In this document: positions 47,291 through 56,038 of the stretch, piece after piece
Position numbering within the stretch: the stretch's first letter is position 1
How the letters are laid out: each line of letters begins with the position of its first letter
Assembly: GCF_000738675.1 (NCBI RefSeq)
Contig: NZ_JPUX01000001.1
Coordinates: 2,232,001-2,296,000, forward strand
Direction of reading: 5' to 3'
DNA length: 64,000 nt
From: Serratia nematodiphila DZ0503SBS1
GTDB lineage: Bacteria; Pseudomonadota; Gammaproteobacteria; Enterobacterales; Enterobacteriaceae
Notes under the pieces: generated by a model
Seen by the model: only the letters and a program-made list of their open reading frames with translations
The model's database searches: none
What the model was told of the DNA's origin: nothing
Position numbers and translations under genes: made by a program

Positions 47291-48580
47291 TTAGGGTTTT
47301 AAGATTTGCACGCCCGCCGTTGCGCGCGGCGCCTTGATCACCAGCAGCACCAGCAGCGCGCCCAGCGCGGCGACGCCGCCCGCCAGCATAAAGGCGCTGT
47401 CGAATTTGCCGGTGTTCTGCACGATGTAGCCGGTGGCGATCGGCCCGATGATGCCGGAGACGCTGCCGATCAAATGAATGAACCCGCTGGCGCCGCCGAC
47501 CCGGGATTTATGCACCACGTCCTGGATGATCGCCCAGTAGAGAGCGCCGGTAATGTAGAGGAAGAAGATCGACACCGACATCAGCATCACCGCCGGCACC
47601 ACGCTGCTGACGGTGCCCGCCAACGCCACGCACACCGCCGCCGCCAGCAGGCTGGTGACCAGCACGATCTTGCGCGACAGCAGCAATTTACCGGTGATGT
47701 TGAAGATCTTGTCGGAAATATAGCCGCCGAGCGCCAGCCCGACGAAGCCGACGATCCACGGGATCATCGTGGTCAGGCTCATCTCTTTGATGTTCAGGTT
47801 GTGCGCCTGCACCAGATACGAGGGGAACCAGCTCAGGAAGAAGAACAGGATGTAGTTGTAGCAGAAGAAGGCGAAGGCGGTGACCAGAATGATCGGCTGC
47901 TTCAGGTAGTAACCCAGCCCGTGCGGGGCGTCGCTCAAGGCGCTTTCCTCACCGAGATTTTCCTGTTTCAACCGTGCGATCAGCGCCCGTTCTTCGTTGC
48001 TGACGCGTTGGCTTTTCGCCGGGTTATCCGCCACCACGAAGAACCACACCAGCATCCAGACGATGCCGATGGCGCAGATGATCATAAACGCCGGCCGCCA
48101 GCCGAACGCCAGCGCCAGATAGCCGACGATCGGCCCGGCCACCGCGCCGCCCAACGGCGAACCGGCGCTGAGTAGGCCCACGGCGGTCGCCGCCTGTTTC
48201 TTCGGGAACCAGCCGTTGATCATCTTGTTGGCCGAGGCGCAGATCGGCCCTTCGGCCATGCCGAACAGGACGCGCAGGATCAGCATTGAGTAAAAACCGG
48301 TGGCGATCGCCGTCATGCCGCAGAAGATGGACCACAGGCCGACCGCCACGCCCAGCACCAACGTCGGGCCGAAGCGGTCGACCGCCAGCCCGCCGACGAA
48401 GTTGAAAATGGCGTAGCCGAAGAAGAAGCTGCCGAAGATCAGACCGAACTGTTCGGCGTTCAGCATCAGATCCTGTTCGATCATTGGCACGGTGATCGAC
48501 AGCGCCACGCGGTCGAGGTAGTTGATCATGTAGACCATGAACAGCAGGAACACGATGGTCCAACGCAGGTTTTTAAACAT
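47291..48580 (-). CDS. MFS transporter, anion:cation symporter family (galactonate/glucarate type)
   Basis: 429 residues from ATG at 48580 (GGAGCG upstream). ACS-type MFS: TIVFLLFMVYMINYLDRVAL at helix 1, VGGLAVDRFGPTLVLGVAVG, ILRVLFGMAEGPICASANKM in helix 4 and WIVGFVGLALGGYISDKIF. Members import hexonates such as galactonate or glucarate. This second transporter lies between rspB and the oxidoreductase, a gene I do not recall in the E. coli rsp cluster. Probable sugar-acid/H+ symporter. Confidence 0.8.
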   Translation of the reverse strand: MFKNLRWTIVFLLFMVYMINYLDRVALSITVPMIEQDLMLNAEQFGLIFGSFFFGYAIFNFVGGLAVDRFGPTLVLGVAVGLWSIFCGMTAIATGFYSMLILRVLFGMAEGPICASANKMINGWFPKKQAATAVGLLSAGSPLGGAVAGPIVGYLALAFGWRPAFMIICAIGIVWMLVWFFVVADNPAKSQRVSNEERALIARLKQENLGEESALSDAPHGLGYYLKQPIILVTAFAFFCYNYILFFFLSWFPSYLVQAHNLNIKEMSLTTMIPWIVGFVGLALGGYISDKIFNITGKLLLSRKIVLVTSLLAAAVCVALAGTVSSVVPAVMLMSVSIFFLYITGALYWAIIQDVVHKSRVGGASGFIHLIGSVSGIIGPIATGYIVQNTGKFDSAFMLAGGVAALGALLVLLVIKAPRATAGVQILKP

Positions 48581-48671
48581 AAAGCGCTCCACTGGGTGTC
48601 GTTTTAATCGTGATGCTTCATTGTTTGCACGGGCGGCGGGCGCCGCCCAATGCCCCGATGCCGCCTTGGCG

Positions 48672-49688
48672 TTACTCGAACTGCAGCAGCACCTTGCAGC
48701 AGGTGCGCTGATCCCGCTCGAACATCTGCATCGCCCGTTCGACGTCGTCGGCGGGCACGCAGTGGGTGAGCAACCGCTGCGGGTCCAGCTTGCCGTCCGC
48801 CATCCAGGCGATCACCTGCGGAAAGCGCGCGCTGTTCAGGCGCGAGGAGAAGATCGACAGCTCCTTGCTGGTGATGCTCTGCTGGGTCAGGGTGCAGGCG
48901 TCGCCGGAAAAGCCCATGATGCCGATGCGCGCCGCCGGCGAAGCCAGCGCGATCGCCTCCGGTAAAATGGCGGGGTGGCAGGCGGCATCGACGATCAGCG
49001 TCGGCTGAACGCCGCGCTGCTGCAGCGCCTGCGGCAATGCGGTCTCGGCGTTGTTGAACACTTCATCAGCACCGTTGGCGCGCGCCATCTCCAGCCGCTC
49101 GGCGATGCGATCGACGACCCACACCTGCCTGACGCCGTACACCCCTTTCAGCGTCTGGATCACCGTGAGCCCCATCGGCCCGGCGCCGTAGATCAGCGCG
49201 ATGTCGTCGGGGCGCGGTTGCAGATGGGCGGTAATGTTGGCGGCGATGCTGAAGGGTTCGATCATCGCGGCGTGGCGATCGCTGATGGCCGGCGGAACCG
49301 GATAGGCGTTGCGCGCCGGCACGCAGGCATAGTCGCTGAAGCCGCCGTCGCGGTGCACGCCGATCACCTGCAGCGAGGTGCAGACGTTGGGGCGGCCGAC
49401 CGAACAGGGATAGCAGTGGCCGCAGCTCACCACCGGGTCTACCGAGACGCGTTCGCCGAGGCGCGCCGGATCGACGCCTTCGCCCAGCGCATCGATCAGG
49501 CCGAAGAACTCGTGGCCGATCACACGCGGATAGCGGGCGAACGGGTTATGGCCGTGATAGATATGGACGTCGGAGCCGCAGATGCCGGCGAATTTCACCT
49601 TGACCCGCACCTCGCCGGCCGCCGGCTGCGGCAGCGCGCGCGTCTGCAGCGCCAGGCGCCCGGGCTGTTCGATCACGACGCTGCGCAT
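48672..49688 (-). CDS. rspB: Zinc-binding alcohol dehydrogenase family protein RspB
   Basis: 338 residues from ATG at 49688, matching the E. coli RspB N-terminus; an ATG at 49706, with GAGGATGG before it, would overlap rspA by 13 bases. MDR fold: VKFAGICGSDVHIYHGHNPF with catalytic Zn ligand Cys, VIGHEFFGLIDALGEGV, structural Zn cysteines in VVSCGHCYPCSVGRPNVC, and ALIYGAGPMGLTVIQTLKGV for NAD(P). RspB is implicated with RspA in starvation sensing in E. coli; the likely activity is oxidation of a sugar acid such as L-gulonate or a related compound. Confidence 0.88.
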   Translation of the reverse strand: MRSVVIEQPGRLALQTRALPQPAAGEVRVKVKFAGICGSDVHIYHGHNPFARYPRVIGHEFFGLIDALGEGVDPARLGERVSVDPVVSCGHCYPCSVGRPNVCTSLQVIGVHRDGGFSDYACVPARNAYPVPPAISDRHAAMIEPFSIAANITAHLQPRPDDIALIYGAGPMGLTVIQTLKGVYGVRQVWVVDRIAERLEMARANGADEVFNNAETALPQALQQRGVQPTLIVDAACHPAILPEAIALASPAARIGIMGFSGDACTLTQQSITSKELSIFSSRLNSARFPQVIAWMADGKLDPQRLLTHCVPADDVERAMQMFERDQRTCCKVLLQFE

Positions 49689-49693
49689 GGTGT

Positions 49694-50908
49694 TTACCAG
49701 TTCCATAAGGTGCCATCCTCCAGACGCGCGACCGGCAGGTGGGCCGGTTCATAGGGGTAACGGGCCGCCAGCTTCTCATCAAACTCGATGCCGATGCCCG
49801 GCTTGTCGCCCGGATGCATATAGCCGTCGTCGAACGTCCAGCTGTGCGGGAACACCTCGAGCATTTGCTCGGAATAGCCCATGTATTCCTGCACGCCGAA
49901 GTTCGGCACCCACAGATCGAAGTGCAGCGCCGCCGCCATGCAGATCGGCGACAGATCGGAAGGGCCGTGTGAACCGGTGCGCACCTGATACAGCGAGGCG
50001 AAGTCGGCGATGCGCCGCATGCCGGTAATGCCGCCCGCGTGCGTCAGGGTGGTGCGGATGTAGTCGATCAGCTGTTCTTCGATCAGCTGTTTGCAGTCCC
50101 AGATGCTGTTGAACACCTCGCCGACAGCGATCGGTGTGACGGTATGCTGGCGGATCAGGCGGAAACAGGCCTGATTTTCCGCCGGCGTCGGATCTTCCAT
50201 CCAGAACAGGCGATACGGTTCGGCGCTTTTACCGAAGCGCGCCGCTTCAATTGGCGTCAGGCGGTGGTGCATGTCGTGCAGCAGGTGCTCGTTGAAACCG
50301 AACTTGTTGCGCACCGCGTCGAACAGTTTGGGGGTGAAGTCGAGGTATTTTTCCGTCGACCACAGCTGCTCTTCCGGCCACTCGCCCTTGGTGGCCGGCT
50401 CATAAGCCTGGCCTTTGCCCTTGGCCATGCCGTAGGTGGTTTTCATGCCCGGCACGCCGCATTGAACGCGGATCGCCTTGAAGCCTTGCTCTTTATGTTT
50501 GGCGTAGTCGTCGAGCACTTCGTCGATCGAGTGGCCGGTGGTATGGCAATACACCATCACTCCCGAGCGCGAGGCACCGCCCAACAGCTGATACAGCGGC
50601 ATGTTGGCGGCCTTGGCCTTGATGTCCCACAGCGCCATGTCGACGGCGGAAATGGCGGACATGGTCACCGGGCCGCGCCGCCAGTAAGCGCCTTTGTAGA
50701 AGAATTGCCAGAGGTCTTCGATCCGCTGCGCGTCGCGGCCGATCAACTGCGGGCAGAGGTGATCTTTCAGGTAAGAGGCCACCGGCAATTCGCGCCCGTT
50801 CAGCGTGGCGTCACCGAGGCCGATGATGCCGTCATCGGTGGTGATTTTCAGCGTGACAAAGTTGCGCCCTGGGCAGGTGACGAACACCTCGGCGTTGACG
50901 ATTTTCAT
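49694..50908 (-). CDS. rspA: RspA, enolase-superfamily sugar-acid dehydratase (mannonate dehydratase family)
   Basis: 404 residues from ATG at 50908. N-terminal capping domain ([20 protein letters not shown]) and barrel with metal ligands in the expected places: Asp in [20 protein letters not shown], Glu in [13 protein letters not shown] and Glu in [14 protein letters not shown]. The motifs [15 protein letters not shown] and [12 protein letters not shown] are those of the D-mannonate dehydratase subgroup, many of which act weakly on D-mannonate or D-gluconate. First gene of the cluster, preceded by a palindrome. Confidence 0.9.
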   Translation of the reverse strand: MKIVNAEVFVTCPGRNFVTLKITTDDGIIGLGDATLNGRELPVASYLKDHLCPQLIGRDAQRIEDLWQFFYKGAYWRRGPVTMSAISAVDMALWDIKAKAANMPLYQLLGGASRSGVMVYCHTTGHSIDEVLDDYAKHKEQGFKAIRVQCGVPGMKTTYGMAKGKGQAYEPATKGEWPEEQLWSTEKYLDFTPKLFDAVRNKFGFNEHLLHDMHHRLTPIEAARFGKSAEPYRLFWMEDPTPAENQACFRLIRQHTVTPIAVGEVFNSIWDCKQLIEEQLIDYIRTTLTHAGGITGMRRIADFASLYQVRTGSHGPSDLSPICMAAALHFDLWVPNFGVQEYMGYSEQMLEVFPHSWTFDDGYMHPGDKPGIGIEFDEKLAARYPYEPAHLPVARLEDGTLWNW

Positions 50909-50967
50909 AACCTTCACATCCTGTAGCTGTGGAGAGATAGCGCGAAAATACGTCATGAACTAACTAC

Positions 50968-50979
50968 CATACAAGTATG
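50968..50979. promoter_or_regulatory. Candidate RspR operator upstream of rspA
   Basis: CATAC AA GTATG, a perfect 12-bp palindrome 60 bp before the rspA start. A partial match, CATAC TA GCAGA, occurs at 44361 upstream of the rspR gene, which would fit control of both by the FCD-type regulator. Confidence 0.5.
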
Positions 50980-51077
50980 AATTGATGAATTTGCCGGAGA
51001 GGATCACATTTGATCGTGCGCGGAAGGCGGGTGAGCAGAGGGGAAGAAGCGGGGCGCAGCGGCTGCGCCCGACAAGA

Positions 51078-51983
51078 TCAGCCCAGCAGGGCGCAGTTAG
51101 GCGGCAGGCGGCATTCGATGGCCTGCGGCAACACTTCGATGCGGAAATGGCGGCCTTTGAGCGGTTCGCCGTCGAGGTTGAAAGTCATCTCATGCGGCGC
51201 GTCGATCTCGAGCCACGGCAGCGCCGCGCTGAGGATGCTGTTGCTCTCTTCGTCGTTGAACAGGGCGGCGACCAGCGCCGGCAGCAGTTCATCGGCGATC
51301 AGCAGGCGCAGCTGCAACTGCCCGTCGTTAATCAGCGCGTTGGGGCACAGTTCCTGGCCGCCGCCGGCCTGTTTGCCGTTGCCGATGCCGATCACCAGCG
51401 CTTCGCCGGCCCAGCGGAAGTCCGGCCCGCGGATTTCACAGCGGTCGGCCTGCAGCGTATCCATGCGCAGCAAGCCGTGAACGAAGTAGGACACGCCGCC
51501 CAACGCCGCTTTCAGCTTCTCCGGCGTTTCAGTGGTGATACGGGTGCCGAAGCCGCCGGTGGCCATGTTGATGAAGTAGCGCTCGCCGTTGACCTTCGCC
51601 AGATCGATCGGCACTGAACGGCCCTTGATCGCCAGCTGCAGCGCCTGCTCGGGCGAGAGGGGAATGTTGCAGGCCATGGCGAAGTCGTTGGCGGTGCCGA
51701 GCGGCAGGATGCCCAGCGCCGGCCGGTTGTGCGCCGGCAGCTGCACCAGCGCGGCGGCCACTTCGTTGATGGTGCCGTCACCGCCGCCGGCGACGACGGT
51801 GCCGACGCCGAGCTGCGCGGCTTCCCCGACATAGCGCGCGGCATCGCCGTGCTCCCAGGTGACGCGCACGTGCAACGTTATCTGTTCTTTGCGCAGCCGG
51901 TTGACCGCCTGACGCAGCTCTTCGTTACCGGCGCCTTTGCCGTTGATGATAAGCAGGGCGGACGCATGTGAGTGTTGAGGCAT
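51078..51983 (-). CDS. yegS: Lipid kinase YegS-like
   Basis: 301 residues from ATG at 51983; upstream in-frame codons have no family match. Diacylglycerol kinase-like catalytic domain: [20 protein letters not shown], the nucleotide motif [40 protein letters not shown] and later [18 protein letters not shown]. YegS phosphorylates lipids such as phosphatidylglycerol in vitro. Single gene; the CyaR sRNA gene follows upstream, as in E. coli where yegS lies in the same neighbourhood. Confidence 0.9.
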   Translation of the reverse strand: MPQHSHASALLIINGKGAGNEELRQAVNRLRKEQITLHVRVTWEHGDAARYVGEAAQLGVGTVVAGGGDGTINEVAAALVQLPAHNRPALGILPLGTANDFAMACNIPLSPEQALQLAIKGRSVPIDLAKVNGERYFINMATGGFGTRITTETPEKLKAALGGVSYFVHGLLRMDTLQADRCEIRGPDFRWAGEALVIGIGNGKQAGGGQELCPNALINDGQLQLRLLIADELLPALVAALFNDEESNSILSAALPWLEIDAPHEMTFNLDGEPLKGRHFRIEVLPQAIECRLPPNCALLG

Positions 51984-52273
51984 TGCCGATATCCTCCGGC
52001 GGAAAACCAAGAATGCCTCAAGATAAACCAGCTGCCGCCACCAGGCCATCAGAATATTCAGCTAATTCCGGTTATTTCCCGGCGCTCAGTGAATATGAAG
52101 CAATGCGAATTTATCTGAATTTTACGCAGAAATAAGCGAAGTGTTAAAGAAGCGAGGATTAATCGCTGTAGCGTTATTTATATATCGAAGCGGCGTGATT
52201 ATTATTATTAAAACGGATAACGGGAATAAGTTATGGAAATAGGCATGGTGGAAAAAAATAGGCGCACCCATAA

Positions 52274-52359
52274 AGAAAAAGCCAGCCCAAGGGAGATTGG
52301 GCCGGCTAAGGAGGTGGTTCCTAGTATTGCTATGCAAATATTTTCGTTGTTCGTTTTAA
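52274..52359 (-). ncRNA. cyaR: CyaR small RNA
   Basis: Read leftward, the region contains AGGAACCACCTCCTTAGCC (52322-52304), the hallmark of E. coli CyaR (RyeE), whose CCACCTCC binds Shine-Dalgarno sequences such as that of ompX with Hfq. It is followed by a terminator with the CyaR loop (CCAATCTCCCTTGG) and GGC-UUUUU. The gene lies between trhP(yegQ) and yegS, the same place as in E. coli. The 5' end, about 52359, is inferred from a TACTAT -10 at 52373-52368 and by comparison with the 87-nt E. coli RNA. The first 35 bases differ from E. coli, as far as I recall it. Confidence 0.9.
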
Positions 52360-52367
52360 GCAGCGTG

Positions 52368-52410
52368 ATAGTAACCAAGCTGCGCGCGCATTGATGTGAT
52401 CCAATTCTAA
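52368..52410 (-). promoter_or_regulatory. cyaR promoter with CRP-like site
   Basis: On the minus strand a -10 TACTAT (52373-52368) and, centred about 43 bp upstream of the start, TTAGAATTGGATCACA (52410-52395), which carries a consensus TCACA half. This is close to a class II CRP position (-41.5) and fits the known CRP activation of cyaR. Confidence 0.65.
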
Positions 52411-52450
52411 TATTTGCTAAAAATCGCCGCCGAATGACGGCGATTCATTT

Positions 52451-53803
52451 TTATGCCCCGGCGCTATTTTCTTCCGCCAAATTGCGGATCAGCAACGCAT
52501 AATTGAGATCGATATCCTGCGGGATCGGCAAATAAACGATATGGCCGTTGCCCGGCGCCACCTCAATCGATTCGCCTTTCTTATTTTGCATGCTCTCGAG
52601 GGTGAACACCACGTTGCCGCCCGGCGTCATCATTTCGACGCTGTCGCCGAGCGCGAACTTATTCTTCACGTCGACTTCCGCCCAGCCATCACGGCGCACG
52701 CCGGTGAATTCGCCGACGAACTGCTGGCGCTCGGAGAGCGAGGAGCCGTAGTCGTAATTCTGCTGCGCTTCGTGCACGTGGCGGCGCAGGAAGCCCTCGG
52801 TATAGCCGCGGTGCGCCAGGCCTTCCAGCGTGGTGAGCAGGGTCGGATCGAACGGTTTGCCGGCGGCCGCGTCGTCGATGGCGCGGCGATAGACCTGAGC
52901 GGTGCGGGCGCAGTAGTAGAACGACTTGGTGCGCCCTTCGATCTTCAGCGAATGCACGCCGAGCTGCGTCAGACGCTCCACGTGCTGGATGGCGCGCAGA
53001 TCCTTGGAGTTCATGATATAGGTGCCGTGTTCGTCCTCGAAGGCGCTCATATATTCGCCTGGCTTTTGCGCTTCAGACAGCATGAACACCTTGTCGGTCG
53101 GCGCGCCGATGCCCAGCGTCGGCTCGACGGTTTGCACCGGGATCGGTTCGTGCAGGTGCACGATATTGCCGGTGTCGTCCTCTTTGCCTTCCTCCGCTTT
53201 GTACTGCCAGCGGCAGGCATTGGTGCAGGTGCCCTGATTGGGGTCGCGCTTGTTGATGTAGCCGGACAGCAGGCAGCGGCCGGAGTAGGCCATGCACAGC
53301 GCGCCGTGGACGAAGATCTCCAGCTCCATGTCCGGCACTTCGGCGCGGATCTCGGCGATCTCTTCCAGCGACAGTTCGCGCGACAGGATCACGCGGGTCA
53401 GGCCCATTTGTTTCCAGAATTTCACCGTCGCCCAGTTAACGGCGTTGGCCTGCACCGACAGGTGGATGTCCATCTGCGGGAAGGCTTCGCGCACCATCAT
53501 GATAAGGCCGGGATCGGACATGATCAGCGCATCCGGGCCCATATCGATAACCGGCTTCAGATCGCGCAGGAAGGTTTTCAACTTGGCGTTGTGCGGGGCG
53601 ATGTTCACCACCACGTAGAACTTTTTGCCCAGCGCATGCGCTTCGTTGATACCCTGCGCCAGATTCTCGTGGTTGAACTCGTTGTTGCGCACCCGCAGGC
53701 TGTAGCGCGGCTGGCCGGCGTAAACCGCATCGGCGCCGTAGGCGAAGGCGTAACGCATATTTTTCAGCGTGCCGGCCGGGGAGAGAAGTTCTGGTGTAAA
53801 CAT
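52451..53803 (-). CDS. trhP: tRNA 5-hydroxyuridine synthesis protein (U32 peptidase family)
   Basis: 450 residues, formerly YegQ. U32 family core: ELLSPAGTLKNMRYAFAYGA, DAVYAGQPRYSLRVRNNEFN, VHGALCMAYSGRCLLSGYIN and GTCTNACRW; the four Cys in the last two segments are the predicted iron-sulphur ligands. A C-terminal beta domain follows (VNKFALGDSVEMMTPGGNVV). In E. coli TrhP makes 5-hydroxyuridine at tRNA position 34 using prephenate. It is followed by cyaR. Confidence 0.92.
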   Translation of the reverse strand: MFTPELLSPAGTLKNMRYAFAYGADAVYAGQPRYSLRVRNNEFNHENLAQGINEAHALGKKFYVVVNIAPHNAKLKTFLRDLKPVIDMGPDALIMSDPGLIMMVREAFPQMDIHLSVQANAVNWATVKFWKQMGLTRVILSRELSLEEIAEIRAEVPDMELEIFVHGALCMAYSGRCLLSGYINKRDPNQGTCTNACRWQYKAEEGKEDDTGNIVHLHEPIPVQTVEPTLGIGAPTDKVFMLSEAQKPGEYMSAFEDEHGTYIMNSKDLRAIQHVERLTQLGVHSLKIEGRTKSFYYCARTAQVYRRAIDDAAAGKPFDPTLLTTLEGLAHRGYTEGFLRRHVHEAQQNYDYGSSLSERQQFVGEFTGVRRDGWAEVDVKNKFALGDSVEMMTPGGNVVFTLESMQNKKGESIEVAPGNGHIVYLPIPQDIDLNYALLIRNLAEENSAGA

Positions 53804-53938
53804 AGTGTGTCTCGGTCTGATTTCAGGTCAGCACCACGCCACCTGATGGCGCAGTAAAAGCGGGGGATTGTAGCCGCAGCGCGGCAAGAAATCAGCAGTT
53901 AACCGGATTTATTCAAGGGAGATTGATCCCGGTCAAAC

Positions 53939-53967
53939 GGAAAACGCGCGGTGGCCGCCACCGCGCG
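53939..53967 (-). terminator. GC-rich terminator of yegP
   Basis: On the minus strand CGCGCGGTGGC and GCCACCGCGCG form a very strong stem followed by UUUU, starting 15 bases after the yegP stop. Confidence 0.65.
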
Positions 53968-53981
53968 GGCGAAACGGGGGA

Positions 53982-54320
53982 TCAGGCGCTCAAATCGCGG
54001 ATATCGGTGGTCGGGCCGTTTTTTATCACCGACTGGATACCGTTTTTGGCCGCGCTTTCGGAGCTGTACATTTCGCTGACGCCGATCACCTGATGGTTCT
54101 TGGCCTTCAGCACAAAGTAGGGCTGATTGCTGGCGCTGTGCTTCAGTTCGTACTGCGCTTCGTGCGGTGAATTGGTCTGCACCGAGGCGATGCCGTTCTC
54201 CGCCGAGGCTTTGCTGGCATACATCTCGCTGGCCAGAATGATCTCGCCGTTACTGGCTTTCAGGTTGAAGTGGTACTGTCCGTTCTTTGCTTTTTTCAGC
54301 TCGTAATGACCGATTGCCAT
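53982..54320 (-). CDS. yegP: YegP, DUF1508 protein
   Basis: 112 residues from ATG at 54320 (GGAGAAGAACC upstream). It consists of two DUF1508 repeats of about 50 residues: GHYELKKAKNGQYHFNLKAS then ILASEMYASKASAENGIASV, and AQYELKHSASNQPYFVLKAK then IGVSEMYSSESAAKNGIQSV. Small soluble alpha/beta protein of unknown function, conserved next to trhP in enterobacteria. Confidence 0.9.
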   Translation of the reverse strand: MAIGHYELKKAKNGQYHFNLKASNGEIILASEMYASKASAENGIASVQTNSPHEAQYELKHSASNQPYFVLKAKNHQVIGVSEMYSSESAAKNGIQSVIKNGPTTDIRDLSA

Positions 54321-54657
54321 GGTTCTTCTCCTGTAGGTTCCGATTCGTGATGTAAGTGTAGCCAATCGCTTGAAAATCGGCGGCTAAACCTCACAGCAGC
54401 TTAGTTGAAAAAATGCGCAGTTTTTTTGCGCCGGCGCGGAGTTTTCGCCCGAGAGGCACAGCGCCGCACGGGAAGCTAAGGGAGAAGGCGTGATTGCGCA
54501 GTGCGCCGCATAACGAGGGGAACAGGGTGTCACCCCGTGAGATTGTGCGTTACTGTTTGGCCGTTTCGTCAATGTGGATGAAAAATGAGCGATACATCTT
54601 GGCATCGACACGCTACAGGCATATGCTTTGGCCTATGCCTGCTGTGGAGGTGTCGAG
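54321..54657. other. 337-base region between divergent yegP and vapB
   Basis: No gene seen. It carries the promoters of yegP (leftward) and vapBC (rightward) and the palindromic VapB operator at its right end. Short open frames in it lack start signals. Confidence 0.5.
54606..54655. promoter_or_regulatory. vapBC operator
   Basis: Inner arms CAGGCATA (54616-54623) and TATGCCTG (54634-54641) are perfect inverted repeats 10 bp apart. Outer arms CGACA (54606-54610) and TGTCG (54651-54655) are symmetric about the same centre. The array ends three bases before the vapB start, so it is the likely autorepression site of the VapBC complex. Confidence 0.75.
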
Positions 54658-54921
54658 ATGGAAAGGATCGCAAAGCTGTTTAAAAACGGCAGAAATCAGG
54701 CGGTGAGGTTACCGGTGGAATTTGAATTTGATACGGATCGTGTCTATATCCGTCGCGATCGGGAGGGCAACGTGATTTTATCCAAATATCCGGCAAAGCC
54801 GGACAGCTGGGCACCGCTGCTGAACATTATCGCCCAAACGCCGGTGCCGCAAGAGTTTCTTGGCGCGGAAGATCGTCAGCAAGGGGTTGCAGACCGCGAT
54901 CCCTTCTCAGAGGAAGAGTAG
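54658..54921 (+). CDS. vapB: VapB-type antitoxin
   Basis: 87 residues from ATG at 54658 (GGAGGTG upstream). SpoVT/AbrB-type DNA-binding N-terminus MERIAKLFKNGRNQAVRLPV followed by FEFDTDRVYIRRDREGNVIL, then a flexible C-terminus that would wrap the toxin. Located three bases before vapC. Expected to bind the palindrome upstream and repress the operon. Confidence 0.9.
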   Translation: MERIAKLFKNGRNQAVRLPVEFEFDTDRVYIRRDREGNVILSKYPAKPDSWAPLLNIIAQTPVPQEFLGAEDRQQGVADRDPFSEEE

Positions 54922-54924
54922 GCG

Positions 54925-55314
54925 ATGTACATGTTTGATACCAACACCGTCAGCCACTTGTTTCGGCAGCATCCGCAGGTGCTTAACGTTATGGAAAAGC
55001 TCCCGCCTTCTGCCGTATGTATTTCCAGCGTCACGGAGGCGGAACTGCGTTACGGTGTGGCTAAACGGCGGAGCAAGGCGTTGCAAAGCATGGTCGAGGC
55101 CTTTCTTGCTGCGGTGACGGTCTATGCATGGGATAGCGAGGCCGCCCGCTGCTACGGTGAAATGCGGGCAAACATGGAGAGAAAGGGCAAAATCCTGGGC
55201 GCGATGGATCAACTGATCGCCGCTCACGCGCAGAGCCGTGGCGCGACGCTGGTGACCAACGATCGCGCATTCGCCATGGTGCCCGGGTTGGCGGTTGAAG
55301 ACTGGACGCGCTGA
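54925..55314 (+). CDS. vapC: VapC-type PIN-domain toxin
   Basis: 129 residues. PIN domain with the acidic active site: Asp5 (YMFDTNTVSHLF), the Glu in SSVTEAELRYGV, Asp in GAMDQLIAAHA and Asp in LVTNDRAF. VapC toxins are Mg-dependent RNases that often cut initiator tRNA or rRNA. The stop lies seven bases from the convergent baeR stop, so the pair is inserted tightly into the bae-yegP segment. Confidence 0.9.
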   Translation: MYMFDTNTVSHLFRQHPQVLNVMEKLPPSAVCISSVTEAELRYGVAKRRSKALQSMVEAFLAAVTVYAWDSEAARCYGEMRANMERKGKILGAMDQLIAAHAQSRGATLVTNDRAFAMVPGLAVEDWTR

Positions 55315-55321
55315 TTTCCCC

Positions 55322-56038
55322 CTAAACCCCATTCATCAGCCGGCAGGGCTCGGCTTCCCAGCGGTAGCCCACGCCGTATACCGAGCGGATAAAGGATTTT
55401 TCCCCATCGATCAGTTCCAGCTTGCGGCGCAGGTTTTTGATGTGGCTGTCGATGGTGCGGTCGGTGACCACCCGGTAGTCGTCGTACAGGTTGTTCAGCA
55501 GCTGCTCGCGTGAAAACACGTTGCCCGGCTGGCTGGCCAGCGTTTTCAGCAGGCGGAACTCCGCCGGCGTCAGATCCAGCAACTGCCCCTGATAGCTGGC
55601 CTGGAAGCGCGGTTCATCGATATGCAGCAGGTCATCTTCCCGCGCGTTCTCCTGCGGCCGATAGCTGCGGCGCAGGATGGTTTTCACCCGCGCCACCACT
55701 TCGCGCGGGCTGTAGGGTTTGCAGATGTAATCGTCGGCGCCGATCTCCAGCCCCAACAGGCGGTCAATCTCTTCAATTTTCGCCGTCACCATCACGATGG
55801 GCACGTCGCTGAAGCGGCGCAGCTCGCGGCACACCGTCAGCCCATCGGCCCCCGGCAACATCAGATCGAGCAAGATCAGCGCCGGCGGATGCTGGTGCAC
55901 GGTCGGCACCACCTCATTGCCGTTGGTCAGCCAGCGGGTGGCGTAGCCCGCCGCCTGGAGATAATCCACCAGCAGCTGGCCCAGCTTGGGCTCATCTTCA
56001 ACAATCATGATCTGCACGGGTTGATTCTGAATGTCCAT
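55322..56038 (-). CDS. baeR: Response regulator BaeR
   Basis: 238 residues, OmpR/PhoB family. Receiver with phospho-acceptor Asp58 ([15 protein letters not shown]), [20 protein letters not shown] and [20 protein letters not shown]; winged helix at the C-terminus ([20 protein letters not shown], then [20 protein letters not shown] and [10 protein letters not shown]). BaeR activates mdtABCD and other envelope stress genes. Last gene of the mdt operon; overlaps baeS by one base. Confidence 0.95.
   Translation of the reverse strand: MDIQNQPVQIMIVEDEPKLGQLLVDYLQAAGYATRWLTNGNEVVPTVHQHPPALILLDLMLPGADGLTVCRELRRFSDVPIVMVTAKIEEIDRLLGLEIGADDYICKPYSPREVVARVKTILRRSYRPQENAREDDLLHIDEPRFQASYQGQLLDLTPAEFRLLKTLASQPGNVFSREQLLNNLYDDYRVVTDRTIDSHIKNLRRKLELIDGEKSFIRSVYGVGYRWEAEPCRLMNGV

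Noticed and set aside
52233..52394. 54-codon plus-strand ORF starting MEIGMVEKNRRTHKE
   Set aside because: It lies across the cyaR gene on the opposite strand; the sequence conservation that I recognise belongs to the sRNA, and the ORF has no good Shine-Dalgarno sequence.
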